From positions 310,001 through 374,000 of the forward strand of contig NZ_JAFCJK010000007.1 of the NCBI RefSeq assembly GCF_018131005.1: a stretch of DNA of 64,000 bases. The letters run 5' to 3'. Of this stretch, positions 50,503 through 61,175 are shown piece by piece. The DNA comes from Bradyrhizobium lablabi. Its GTDB lineage: Bacteria; Pseudomonadota; Alphaproteobacteria; Rhizobiales; Xanthobacteraceae. The position numbers and the translations under genes are program-made. The notes below the pieces were generated by a model that saw only the letters and a program-made list of their open reading frames with translations, was not told where the DNA came from and searched no databases. Numbering within the stretch: position 1 is the first letter of the stretch; each line of letters starts with the position of its first letter.

Positions 50503-52305
50503 GTGACCCGCCCGCGCCGCTCGCTCTTCGTCAAATATTTCATGACGCTGTTCGTGGCTGCGGCCGTGCCGCTCACGCTCGGCGCCGCGAGCGATGCGTG
50601 GTTCGTCTATCGCGACCAGTGCCGTCATCTCAATGAGGTTCTGCAGGTCGAAGCGCGCTCGGCCGCCGACAGGATACAGACCTTCATCGATGGAATCGGC
50701 GATCAGCTCGGCTGGGTCGTACAGTTTCCATGGACCCAAAGCGAGGATGACCGCCGCCGGATCGATGCTCTGCGGCTCCTGCAGCAGGTGCCGGCAATTG
50801 CCTCGGTCATGCTGATCGACCAGGCCGGAACCGAACGCGTCTTTGTATCCAGATTACGGCTGAACCGCACAGGCCGCGGCGCCGACATGTCGGCTGACCC
50901 GGCGGTCGTCGGCGCGCGCGCAGGCGGCGTCTGGTACGGACCGGTCCAGTACCAGCACGATTCGGAACCCTACATGCGGATCGCGGTCGCTGGAAAACGT
51001 CCCGCGGCCGGCATCGTGATCGCCGAGATCAATCTGAAGCTGATCCGCGACGTCATCGCCGCGATCAAGATCGGCGACACCGGCCACGCCTTCGTCATCG
51101 ACGGTTCCGGCCGCCTGATCGCTCACCCCGACATCAGCCTGGTCCTGCGTGGCGGCGCGGCGTCGGATGAGTTCGAACGGCTCAAATCCGCCGTCAGGGC
51201 CGCCAAGGGATCCGCAGCCATCACGATCGGCAATGACGGCGGTCCGGTTGTCGCGCTTGCGGTCCGCGCCGCCAATGTCGGCTGGACCGTGATTGCCCAA
51301 CAGCCAATCCACGAGGCATTCGAATCGACCCGCATCGCGCTGTGGCGTTCGCTTGCGCTCATCGCCATCGGAGCGATCGTCGCCTCAGCCCTCGCCTATT
51401 GGCTCGCACACCGCATGTCCGGACCGATCCGGCACCTCGAGGACGGTGTCGCACGGATCGGCATGGGGAAATTTGACCATCGCATCGCGATTCACAGCGG
51501 CGACGAGCTGGAGCAACTGGCGATCCGCTTCAACGAGATGGCCAAAGAACTGGCCATCTCCCAGCACAAATCGGTGCGCATCAACCGGTTGAAGCAGTTC
51601 CTTCCGCCGCAGGTGGCTGAGTTGGTCGAAACCTCCAACCAGCGCCTGCTGGACGAGCAGCGGCGCGACGTGGTTGCGATCTTCGGCGATTTGCGCGGCT
51701 TTACAGCCTGCTCGACGCGCGCCGAGCCCGAAACCCTGATGACGGTGTTGCGGGAATATTACGAAGCGGTTGGCGCCGTCACGACCCGGCATCAGGCGAC
51801 CCTGATCCGCTTCGCCGGCGATGGGGTGATGGTCCTGGTCAATGCGCCCGTGGCTTGCGAGAATCCGGCGCACCGGGCTGTTCGGCTCGCGATCGATATG
51901 CAGGCGGCGGTTCAGTCGCTCGTGACAAGCTGGCGCGCCAGGGGCTATGCGATCGGTTTCGGCATGGGCCTCGCGATGGGACCGGCGACCGTCGGGGCCG
52001 TCGGCTACGAGGGCCGGGTCGACTACACCGCGATCGGAAATGTCGTCAATCTGGCGTCACGGCTGTGCGACACCGCAAACGACGGACAGATTCTGCTCGA
52101 TCCGGTCGCGGCCGGCAAGGTGAAGGACAGCTTCGCGCTCGTCTCGCTCGGAAAGCGGTTGATGAAGGGCTATGACGACGCAGTGCAGATCTTCGCCGTG
52201 GCGCGTCACGGCACGGCGATGCAAGATCACGCCTGCCCGCTGCAGCCTGCGGACGCCTGTCATGAAGCCTTCGCGTGCCCGCGGAATCCCGTCGCGAGCA
52301 CGTAA
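50503..52305 (+). CDS. Membrane cyclase with Cache sensor, HAMP and class III catalytic domain
   Basis: A 600-aa protein. A first helix (FMTLFVAAAVPLTLGAA, about residues 14-30) leads to a periplasmic dCache-like sensor (residues 31-270; segments AIASVMLIDQAGTERVFVS, TGHAFVIDGSGRLIAHPD and GWTVIAQQPIHEAF). A second helix and HAMP follow (about 285-350, GPIRHLEDGVARIGMGKF). The class III cyclase (400-560) has metal Asp in AIFGDLRGFTAC and RFAGDGVMVLVNAP and the catalytic Asn/Arg in DYTAIGNVVNLASRL. The purine-selecting Lys is replaced by Arg. The start is a GTG at 50503, reasonable given the context. Its 3' end overlaps the convergent rlmE by 46 bp. Confidence 0.92.
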   Translation: MTRPRRSLFVKYFMTLFVAAAVPLTLGAASDAWFVYRDQCRHLNEVLQVEARSAADRIQTFIDGIGDQLGWVVQFPWTQSEDDRRRIDALRLLQQVPAIASVMLIDQAGTERVFVSRLRLNRTGRGADMSADPAVVGARAGGVWYGPVQYQHDSEPYMRIAVAGKRPAAGIVIAEINLKLIRDVIAAIKIGDTGHAFVIDGSGRLIAHPDISLVLRGGAASDEFERLKSAVRAAKGSAAITIGNDGGPVVALAVRAANVGWTVIAQQPIHEAFESTRIALWRSLALIAIGAIVASALAYWLAHRMSGPIRHLEDGVARIGMGKFDHRIAIHSGDELEQLAIRFNEMAKELAISQHKSVRINRLKQFLPPQVAELVETSNQRLLDEQRRDVVAIFGDLRGFTACSTRAEPETLMTVLREYYEAVGAVTTRHQATLIRFAGDGVMVLVNAPVACENPAHRAVRLAIDMQAAVQSLVTSWRARGYAIGFGMGLAMGPATVGAVGYEGRVDYTAIGNVVNLASRLCDTANDGQILLDPVAAGKVKDSFALVSLGKRLMKGYDDAVQIFAVARHGTAMQDHACPLQPADACHEAFACPRNPVAST

Positions 52306-52949
52306 CGCTCGGAGGAATCCTGCCGGCTCGCCGCCGGCTTGACGTGGCGCACCGTGGTGAAATCGCGCTTGAGCTGCGCCAGCAAATCCGCATCCGCCCC
52401 GCTCTGAAAGACCTTTGCCAGGAATGTCCCGCCGGGATTGAGCACCTCACAGGCGAATTGGGCGGCGGTCTCGACGAGGCCGATGATGCGTAGCTGATCG
52501 GTCTTGCGATGGCCCGTGGTATTGGCGGCCATATCGGACATCACGAAGTCGGCGCGGCCGCCCATCATCGCGATCAACCTCTCCGGCGCGTTGTGATCGA
52601 GGAAATCGAGCTGTGCGAAGGTGACGCCCGGAATCTCGCCCATCTCGAGCAGATCGATCGCGATCACCTTGCCCTTGCCGTCGGCGGCGCCGGTGCGCTT
52701 TGCCGCAACCTGGCTCCAGCCGCCAGGCGCCGCGCCGAGATCGACCACCGTCATGGCGGGCTTGAGCAGGCGGTATTTGTCGTCGATCTCGGTGAGCTTG
52801 AAGGCCGCGCGCGAGCGGTAGCCCATCGCCTTGGCCTTGGCGACATAGGGATCGTTGAGCTGCCGCTCCAGCCAGAGCTTCGACGACAGCTTGCGCTTGC
52901 CGCCGCTCTTGACGGTAACGTGCAGCCGCCCGGTGGTGTCTTTCGGCAT
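52260..52949 (-). CDS. rlmE: 23S rRNA (uridine-2'-O)-methyltransferase RlmE
   Basis: A 229-aa FtsJ/RrmJ protein methylating U2552 of 23S rRNA. SAM motif I VVDLGAAPGGWSQVAA is near residue 69, with the K-D-K-E tetrad positions visible: Lys in SRAAFKLTEID near 50, Asp in FVMSDMAANTTGH near 138, Lys in FLAKVFQSGAD near 180 and Glu in SSERYVLATGFRG near the end. The N-terminus (SGGKRKLSSKLWLERQLNDP) is basic for rRNA binding. Start: ATG 52949. It is next to the Ppx/GppA gene on the same strand, a common arrangement in alphaproteobacteria. Confidence 0.95.
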   Translation of the reverse strand: MPKDTTGRLHVTVKSGGKRKLSSKLWLERQLNDPYVAKAKAMGYRSRAAFKLTEIDDKYRLLKPAMTVVDLGAAPGGWSQVAAKRTGAADGKGKVIAIDLLEMGEIPGVTFAQLDFLDHNAPERLIAMMGGRADFVMSDMAANTTGHRKTDQLRIIGLVETAAQFACEVLNPGGTFLAKVFQSGADADLLAQLKRDFTTVRHVKPAASRQDSSERYVLATGFRGHAKAS

Positions 52950-52964
52950 GGTCCTTCTCTTCTC

Positions 52965-53102
52965 CCTCGCCCCGCTCTTGGCGGGGAGAGCGTCGGGGTG
53001 AGGGGGTGCCTCCACAAAGGAGGTGAGAGATGCGCTCGCGGAGAGTCCCCCTCACCCGGATTGCTGCGCAATCCGACCTCTCCCCGCAAGAGCGGGGCGA
53101 GG
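52965..53102. repeat. Inverted repeat between rlmE and ppx/gppA-like gene
   Basis: CCTCGCCCCGCTCTTGGCGG on the left is mirrored by CCGCAAGAGCGGGGCGAGG on the right. Inner arms GGGTGAGGGGG and CCCCCTCACCC also pair. The whole forms a long hairpin of the REP type that fills most of the gap between the two leftward genes. Confidence 0.75.
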
Positions 53103-53113
53103 TGAATCGGCGT

Positions 53114-54157
53114 CTAGCACGGCCGCAGAGCGCCGTCCTCGCGCATCATCTCGACCAGCATGCCCTCGCGCAGGCCGCGGTCGGCGACGCGCAGCCGCGG
53201 CAGCGGAAACGCGTTGCGGATCGCGTCGAGGATGGCGCAGCCCGCGAGCACAAGATCGGCGCGTTCGACGCTGATGCAATTATTGTTGACGCGCGCCTCG
53301 TAGCTCATGCCGAGCAATTTCTGGATCGTCGCGGTGATGTCGGCATTCTTCATCCAGATGCCGTCGACGCGGCGGCGGTCGTAGCGCGGCAAGTTGAGGA
53401 ACAGGCCCGCAAGCGTGGTCACGGTACCCGAGGTGCCGAGCAGATGCATGTCGCGCAGGTCGGTGCCGTGCTCGGCGGCGAACGGCGCGACATATCCGGC
53501 GACCGTGGCGATCATCTGCCGGTAGCAGTCGCGCGAGACGTTTTTGCCGCCGAAATGCTCCGCCAACGTGACGACGCCGAGCGGGATCGACATCCAGGCC
53601 TTGATGCACGGCGCCGCGTTCGGCGCGTCCGGATCGCGCTCGATCCGCACGAGTTCGGTCGAGCCGCCGCCGATGTCGAACAGGATCGCGCCCCGCCCCC
53701 TCGGATCGAGCAGCGGCGAGCAGCCGATCACGGCGAGCGACGCCTCGGTCGCGCGGTCGATCACTTCGAGCTTGATGCCGGTCTCGGCCGCGACGCGATC
53801 ACGAAAGCGCTCGGCATTGGCCGCCGAGCGACAGGCCTCGGTGGCGATCAGGCGCAGCCGTCGGGCCTTGCGATGGCGGATCTTGTCGCCGCAAATGCTG
53901 AGTGCGGCGATCGCACGCTCGATGGCGGCCTCGCTGATGGAACCGGTCGCGGCAATGCCCTCGCCGAGCCGGATGATCCGCGAGAAGCTGTCGAGCACGC
54001 GGAACCCATCGCCGGAGGGACAGGCGATCAGGAGGCGGCAATTATTGGTGCCAAGGTCGAGTGCGGCGTAGACACCGGTCTCCACGCCCGCCGCACCCAA
54101 CCCTGACGGGGCTCCGCTGGCCGCAGGGCCGTCGCAAAGCCGCACATCGTCGTTCAT
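53114..54157 (-). CDS. Ppx/GppA family phosphatase
   Basis: A 347-aa exopolyphosphatase/guanosine pentaphosphatase-type protein of the sugar kinase/Hsp70 ATPase fold. The first phosphate loop YAALDLGTNNCRLLIA is near residue 30, SFSRIIRLGEGIA near 57, and the second loop ILFDIGGGSTELVRIE near 160, with the third region LLGTSGTVTTLAGLFL near 236. It is the short form (no C-terminal HD domain), so the substrate may be polyphosphate or pppGpp. An Ala-rich leader of about 28 residues precedes the fold. The rlmE gene follows on the same strand, beyond a REP-type repeat. Confidence 0.93.
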   Translation of the reverse strand: MNDDVRLCDGPAASGAPSGLGAAGVETGVYAALDLGTNNCRLLIACPSGDGFRVLDSFSRIIRLGEGIAATGSISEAAIERAIAALSICGDKIRHRKARRLRLIATEACRSAANAERFRDRVAAETGIKLEVIDRATEASLAVIGCSPLLDPRGRGAILFDIGGGSTELVRIERDPDAPNAAPCIKAWMSIPLGVVTLAEHFGGKNVSRDCYRQMIATVAGYVAPFAAEHGTDLRDMHLLGTSGTVTTLAGLFLNLPRYDRRRVDGIWMKNADITATIQKLLGMSYEARVNNNCISVERADLVLAGCAILDAIRNAFPLPRLRVADRGLREGMLVEMMREDGALRPC

Positions 54158-54361
54158 CAAACCTGTCTTTCCGCAGGCGCGGGGTCCGGCCTGCCGAAGA
54201 AAATTGTCTGCTCACGGAAAGTTTAGCAGCGCCTCTGACCCATGCAATAACGGATCACATTGAGACCATGCCCATTCGGGCGTTGTCGTCAGGCAGGGCG
54301 TGCGTTATCTGGTGAATCGCCCCCAAACCAGTGAAAATCTGGGCATTTCAGGTCTATTCCC

Positions 54362-56734
54362 ATGCAGAATCATATTTCACCCGCCTCCCTGGAAAACGCT
54401 ATTGCGCTGCGAAAATACGGGGTCGGGCAGCCGGTCCGCCGCAAGGAGGACGACACCCTGGTGCGCGGCAAGGGCAAATATACCGACGATTTCTCGCTGC
54501 CCGGCCAGGCCCATTGCTGGATGGTTCGCTCCTCCCATGCCCATGGCGTCATTAGGCGCATCGACACAGCGGCGGCCAAGGCGATGCCCGGCGTGCTCGG
54601 CGTGTGGACCGGCGCCGATCTTGCGGCCGGCAACTACAACCCCTTCACCTGCGGTCTGCCGCTGAAGAACCGCGACGGCTCACCCCTCTTGCAGACCAAC
54701 CGACACGCGCTGCCGACCGACAAGGTGCGCTTCGTCGGGGACCCCATCGCCTTCGTCGTTGCGGAAACCGCGGCGCAGGCGCGCGATGCGGCGGAGGCCG
54801 TCGAGGCTGACATCGAGCCGCTGCCGGCGGTGACCGACGCCGCAGAGGCCGCGAAGCCGGGCGCGCCGCAGCTCTACGACCACATCCCCCTCAACGTCGC
54901 GCTCGACTATCATTATGGCGACACCGACAAGATCAACGCGGCCTTCGCGGCGGCCGCGCATGTCACCAAGCTCGACATCGTCAACACCCGGGTTGCCGTC
55001 GTCTCGATGGAGCCGCGCGTGGCGCTTGCGAGCTACGACAAAAAGACCGAGCGCTACACGCTCCAGGTGCCGACCCAGGGCGTCTCCGGGAACAAGGCAA
55101 TCCTCGCCAGAATCCTCAACGTGCCGCCGGAGAAGGTGCGCATTCTGACCGCCAATGTCGGCGGCTCCTTCGGCATGAAGAACCTCAACTACCCCGAATA
55201 CACCTGCATCGCGCATGCGGCGAAGGCGCTGGGACGCCCGGTGAAATGGCTCGACGAGCGCTCGACGAGCTTCCTCTCCGACAGCCACGGCCGTGCGCAA
55301 CTGATCCACGCCGAGCTTGCGCTCGATGCCGACGGCAAGTTCCTCGCCGTGCGCCTTTCCGGCCATGGCAATCTCGGCGCCTACATCACTGGCGTCGCGC
55401 CGGGGCCGCTGTCGCTCAACACCGGCAAGAACCTCGCTAGCGTCTATCGCACGCCGCTGCTCGGCGTCGATATCAAGACGGTGTTGACCAACACCACGCT
55501 GATGGGCGCCTATCGCGGCGCCGGGCGACCCGAGGCCAACTACTACATGGAACGGCTGATCGACGCCGCTGCTGACGAGATGGGCATCAGCCGCCTCACG
55601 CTGCGCAAGCGCAACTTCATCAAGCCATCGCAACTGCCCTTTCCCGCCGCCTCCGGCGTCACCTATGACAGCGGCGATTTCGCCGGCGTGTTCCAGAAAG
55701 CGCTGGAAGTCTCCGACTACGAGAATTTTGCCAAGCGCAAGAAGGCGAGCCGGAAGAACGGCAAGCTGCGCGGCATCGCGGTGGGCTCCTATCTCGAAGT
55801 CACCGCCCCGCCGAGCGGCGAGCTCGGCAAGATCACATTCGAGCCGGACGGATCGGTGAAGCTCACCACCGGCACGCTCGACTACGGCCAGGGTCATGCC
55901 ACGCCGTTCGCGCAGGTGCTGTCCGACCAGCTCGGCGTGCCCTTCGACAAGATCACGCTCGAACAAGGCGACAGCGACCTCGTGCGATTCGGCAATGGCA
56001 CCGGCGGTTCGCGCTCGATCACCGCAACCGGACAGGCGATCGTCGAGGCGTCGGCGCTGGTCGTCGAGAAGGGCAAGAAGGCGGCGGCTCACGTGCTGGA
56101 AGCGTCCGCCGATGACATCGAATTCGGCGATGGCCGCTTCACAATCGCCGGCACCGACCGCTCGATCGGAATCATGGAGCTCGCCGAGCGCATGCGCGAG
56201 GGTGGGATGCCCGAGGGCACGCCCGAGACGCTCGATGTCGACCACGCCACCAAGGAGACGGTATCGACCTTCCCCAACGGCTGCCACGTCGCGGAGGTCG
56301 AGATCGATCCGGAGACCGGCGTGACGCAGATTATGCGCTACGCCGCGGTCAACGACTTCGGCATCGTCGTCAATCCGATGATCGTCGCCGGTCAATTGCA
56401 TGGCGGCGTTGCGCAGGGCATCGGACAGGCCCTGATGGAGCAGGTCAGCTACGACGACTCAGGCCAACCGATCACCGGCTCCTTCATGGACTACGCGCTG
56501 CCGCGCGCGGGCGACGTGCCGGCGATGCAGGTCGGCGATCATCCCTCGCCGGCGAAGTCCAATCCGCTGGGCACCAAGGGCTGCGGTGAAGCCGGCTGTG
56601 CCGGCAGCCTCGTCTGCATCGTCAACGCGGTGGTGGACGCGCTGTCGGAGTATGGCATCAAGCACATCAACATGCCGCTGACGCCCGAACGTGTGTGGCG
56701 CGCGATTCAGAACGCTAAGGCCAAGGCGGCGTAA
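54362..56734 (+). CDS. CoxL-like molybdopterin-binding subunit (xanthine dehydrogenase family), form II
   Basis: A 790-aa catalytic subunit of a molybdenum hydroxylase. It has VGQPVRRKEDDTLVRGKGKY at the N-terminus, FVGDPIAFVVAETAAQARDAAE near residue 122, the active-site loop MGAYRGAGRPEANYYMER near 383 (form II; the CO-oxidising form I has AYXCSFR), and the catalytic Glu in KGCGEAGCAGSLVC near 735. The partner CoxM (FAD) and CoxS (2Fe-2S) genes are absent from the neighbourhood, so the complex must be assembled from elsewhere. CO oxidation is not supported; the substrate is unknown. Confidence 0.94.
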   Translation: MQNHISPASLENAIALRKYGVGQPVRRKEDDTLVRGKGKYTDDFSLPGQAHCWMVRSSHAHGVIRRIDTAAAKAMPGVLGVWTGADLAAGNYNPFTCGLPLKNRDGSPLLQTNRHALPTDKVRFVGDPIAFVVAETAAQARDAAEAVEADIEPLPAVTDAAEAAKPGAPQLYDHIPLNVALDYHYGDTDKINAAFAAAAHVTKLDIVNTRVAVVSMEPRVALASYDKKTERYTLQVPTQGVSGNKAILARILNVPPEKVRILTANVGGSFGMKNLNYPEYTCIAHAAKALGRPVKWLDERSTSFLSDSHGRAQLIHAELALDADGKFLAVRLSGHGNLGAYITGVAPGPLSLNTGKNLASVYRTPLLGVDIKTVLTNTTLMGAYRGAGRPEANYYMERLIDAAADEMGISRLTLRKRNFIKPSQLPFPAASGVTYDSGDFAGVFQKALEVSDYENFAKRKKASRKNGKLRGIAVGSYLEVTAPPSGELGKITFEPDGSVKLTTGTLDYGQGHATPFAQVLSDQLGVPFDKITLEQGDSDLVRFGNGTGGSRSITATGQAIVEASALVVEKGKKAAAHVLEASADDIEFGDGRFTIAGTDRSIGIMELAERMREGGMPEGTPETLDVDHATKETVSTFPNGCHVAEVEIDPETGVTQIMRYAAVNDFGIVVNPMIVAGQLHGGVAQGIGQALMEQVSYDDSGQPITGSFMDYALPRAGDVPAMQVGDHPSPAKSNPLGTKGCGEAGCAGSLVCIVNAVVDALSEYGIKHINMPLTPERVWRAIQNAKAKAA

Positions 56735-56738
56735 GCGG

Positions 56739-57536
56739 CTACGCCACTGCCTGCTCGCGCGGCTGGTAGATCGCGATGTGCCAGCAATGCGCGAGCGGGG
56801 TCTTGCCATTGGCGAGCACGAGCGCGTCGAGCTCGACGAAGCGGTGGCCCTTCTTGTCGTAGTTGCCCGTGACCTTGGCGCGAGCCGTCAGTTCGTCGCC
56901 GATCCTGGCGGCGGAGAGAAGCTGCATCCGGCTGCCGACATGAATCCACGGGCCGAGGATCGCGTTGTCGACCAGCACCTTGTTCATCATCCGCTGCAAG
57001 AGACCGGGATGGCCGAGGCCTTCACGAGCGAAGATCGGGTCGATTTCCCTGATGTCGGCGAGATAATCCTGCGCGGCGTCGCCCGACCAGTCGCGCGGTA
57101 TGGTGCCGAGCCACTTGTCCACTTCGTAAGAGGACGGGTTCACCGGCTTGCGCTCGACTACGGGTGCGACCTGCTTGTAGTCGTCAATCGACACCGGGGG
57201 AACCGAGTCCGGGAGCGAGGCGCTGCCGGTGGCGCAGAGTTCGCCGCGGCTGCGGACTTCGATTGCGAGGGCGCCGTCACTGTCGCTGCCGGTCAGTTCC
57301 GCGGTCTCGCCATCATAGACCGGTTTCACGAACCGCGCCTCGATCAGCCCGCGTTCGAGGAAATCGCGCCCCCATTTCTCGACCGGCAAGTGCATCATGT
57401 AGGCCATGACATCGACGCCGGGCACGAGGCCGCCGGAAAAGCCGAACCGCCGCGCCACCGTGTCGTCGTGGATCTTGTTCTCTGAAAACTTCGACGTGTT
57501 GTAGGCTGAGACGCGGTAGGTTTGCAGCGCCGCCAT
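56739..57536 (-). CDS. Hotdog-fold protein, MaoC-like
   Basis: A 265-aa protein with two hotdog-like halves (SENKIHDDTVARRFGFSGGLVPG near residue 19; GLGHPGLLQRMMNKVLVDNAI near 175, then a VGSRMQLLSAARIGDELTARAKV strand). The FGFSGGLVPG segment resembles the N-terminal MaoC-like dehydratase pattern, but the Asp-His active-site pair is not clear, so it may bind an acyl-CoA rather than hydrate it. Start: ATG 57536. It converges on the CoxL-like gene with a 4-bp gap. Confidence 0.8.
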   Translation of the reverse strand: MAALQTYRVSAYNTSKFSENKIHDDTVARRFGFSGGLVPGVDVMAYMMHLPVEKWGRDFLERGLIEARFVKPVYDGETAELTGSDSDGALAIEVRSRGELCATGSASLPDSVPPVSIDDYKQVAPVVERKPVNPSSYEVDKWLGTIPRDWSGDAAQDYLADIREIDPIFAREGLGHPGLLQRMMNKVLVDNAILGPWIHVGSRMQLLSAARIGDELTARAKVTGNYDKKGHRFVELDALVLANGKTPLAHCWHIAIYQPREQAVA

Positions 57537-57673
57537 GGCGTTTCCCCAATTTGCGTTGTTTTTCTGCCGGCAATGGTAGTCGAACGAAGGGAGGTGGCAA
57601 GCCTCGCGTTTTCCTCGCAATTTCCCGCACGATGGAGTACACGCAGGGCGCCCTCGCGGAACTCCTCAACTTG

Positions 57674-58171
57674 ATGACTGAAGCACTTCCGACCACCCGC
57701 ATCTATGTCGACGCCGACGCCTGTCCGGTGAAGGACGAGATCTATCGCGTCGCGATCCGCTTCGGCGTGCCAGTGAGTGTGGTCGCCGGCAATTTCATTC
57801 GCGTGCCGCAGGATCCGCTGATCGAGCGCATCGCGGCCGGCTCCGGCATGGATGCCGCCGACGACTGGATCGCGGAGCGCGCGCATGACGGCGACGTCGT
57901 GATCACCGCGGACATCCCGCTGGCGAGCCGATGCGTCAAGGCCGGCGCCGACGTCATCGCGCCCAACGGAAGGCCGTTCACCGAACAGTCGATCGGCATG
58001 ACGCTCGCGATGCGCAACCTGATGACGGACCTGCGCACGTCGGGCGAAATCACCGGCGGACCAAAATCGTTCTCGGCGCGCGATCGCTCGACCTTCCTGT
58101 CGACGCTCGACCAGACCATCCGCCGCATCCAGCGCCGCCGCGCGGAGCAATCGGCGCCGAGCGGGAGCTGA
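57674..58171 (+). CDS. YaiI/YqxD (DUF188) family protein
   Basis: A 165-aa PIN-like fold protein with the family signature IYVDADACPVKDEIYRVAIR near residue 10, SGMDAADDWIAERAHDGDVVITADIPLASR near 62-90, and a C-terminal GGPKSFSARDRSTFLSTLDQ segment. The acidic cluster (VDADAC, DAADDW, TADIP) is the expected metal site of a nuclease-like protein. Start: ATG 57674, or possibly an in-frame ATG at 57632, which adds 14 residues; neither has a strong ribosome site. Function is not established. The next gene begins four bases after its stop. Confidence 0.9.
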   Translation: MTEALPTTRIYVDADACPVKDEIYRVAIRFGVPVSVVAGNFIRVPQDPLIERIAAGSGMDAADDWIAERAHDGDVVITADIPLASRCVKAGADVIAPNGRPFTEQSIGMTLAMRNLMTDLRTSGEITGGPKSFSARDRSTFLSTLDQTIRRIQRRRAEQSAPSGS

Positions 58172-58175
58172 CGCG

Positions 58176-59993
<1,818 letters not shown>

Positions 59994-60051
59994 TGCGGAT
60001 GGTTTCACGTCGTTGCTTCGCTTCACTGAATGCTGAACTGGAGTCGACCCG

Positions 60052-61131
60052 ATGACCACAACGCTCGCCGCCAAGATCGCCCGCGAATACGGCACGCCCT
60101 GCGCCGTCATCGACATGGACAAGGTCGAGCGCAACATCGCCCGCATCCAGGCCGCCTGTGACGCGGCCGGCGTCGCCCATCGTCCGCATATCAAGACCCA
60201 CAAGAACCCGACGCTCGCGCAGATGCAGATCAAGGCGGGCGCGAAGGGCATCACCTGCCAGAAGCTCGGCGAGGCCGAGATCATGGCGCATGCCGGCATC
60301 GACGACATCCTGATCAGCTACAATCTGCTCGGCGACGAGAAGATGGCGCGGCTCGGTGCGTTGCAGGTGAAAGCCAACGTAACGGTTGCCGCCGACAACT
60401 CCGTCGTAATCGGCGACCTGCCGAAGGCAGCGGCAAGCTCCGGGCGTCCCCTTTCCGTCGTGGTCGAATGCGATACGGGACGCAAGCGCGCGGGCGTCGA
60501 GACGCCGGCGGAAGCGATCGCGCTGGCGCGCGAGATCGCTGCGGCAAAGGGCCTGACGTTTGCGGGCTTCATGCTCTACCCCACCGAGACCGGCTGGGCG
60601 GAGGCGCAAAAATTCTACGACGAGGCGCTCGCCGGCGTCCGCGCGCACGGCCTTGATGCCACCATCGTCTCGACCGGCGGCACGCCGAACCTCAAGAACC
60701 TCGGCAAGCTCAAGGGCGGCACCGAGCACCGCTTCGGTACCTACATCTACAACGACCGCATGCAGGTCGCTGCGGAGGTTGCGACCTGGGACGATTGCGC
60801 GCTCAACATCTACTCCACCGTCGTCAGCCGCGCCGGCCCCGAGCGCGGCATCCTCGACGCCGGATCGAAGACGTTGACGACCGATACCGGCGGCCTCGAA
60901 GGCCACGGGCTGATCCTCGAACATCCCGAGGCGAAGATCGCGCGCTTTGCAGAGGAACACGGCTTCCTCGACCTCTCCCGCAGCAACACGCGGCCGAATG
61001 TCGGCGACGTCGTGCGGATCGTGCCGAACCATGTCTGCGTCGTCGTCAACATGATGGATGAGGTCGTCATGGTACGCGGCGATGAGATCGTCGGCACGCT
61101 GCCGGTCGCGGCAAGAGGGAAGCTGCGATGA
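60052..61131 (+). CDS. D-threonine aldolase/D-serine dehydratase-like PLP enzyme
   Basis: A 359-aa PLP-dependent protein of the alanine racemase-like fold III. It begins MTTTLAAKIAREYGTPCAVI, has the PLP lysine in HIKTHKNPTLAQMQIKAGA near residue 44-48, VVVECDTGRKRAGVETPAEA near 139, and STGGTPNLKNL near 207. The C-terminal beta domain has metal ligands in EHGFLDLSRS and VRIVPNHVCVVVNMMDEV near 325-335, a His/Cys pair typical of this group. Probably D-threonine aldolase or D-3-hydroxyaspartate-type activity; the substrate is not fixed. GGAG precedes ATG 60052. Confidence 0.92.
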   Translation: MTTTLAAKIAREYGTPCAVIDMDKVERNIARIQAACDAAGVAHRPHIKTHKNPTLAQMQIKAGAKGITCQKLGEAEIMAHAGIDDILISYNLLGDEKMARLGALQVKANVTVAADNSVVIGDLPKAAASSGRPLSVVVECDTGRKRAGVETPAEAIALAREIAAAKGLTFAGFMLYPTETGWAEAQKFYDEALAGVRAHGLDATIVSTGGTPNLKNLGKLKGGTEHRFGTYIYNDRMQVAAEVATWDDCALNIYSTVVSRAGPERGILDAGSKTLTTDTGGLEGHGLILEHPEAKIARFAEEHGFLDLSRSNTRPNVGDVVRIVPNHVCVVVNMMDEVVMVRGDEIVGTLPVAARGKLR

Positions 61132-61139
61132 CGCGAGTA

Positions 61140-61175
61140 GCGAATAGCGAGTAGCAGGGACTATTCGCTATTCGC
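61140..61175. terminator. Bidirectional hairpin terminator candidate
   Basis: GCGAATAGCGAGTAG (61140-61154) pairs with CTATTCGCTATTCGC (61161-61175), 15 pairs with one G-U, around the loop CAGGGA. It lies between two converging genes and overlaps the last five codons of the flavoprotein gene. There is no clear U tract, but the length and position suggest a terminator. Confidence 0.55.

Noticed and set aside
54362..56734. Aerobic CO dehydrogenase large subunit.
   Set aside because: The active-site loop is AYRGAGR (form II), not AYXCSFR, and coxM/coxS are absent.
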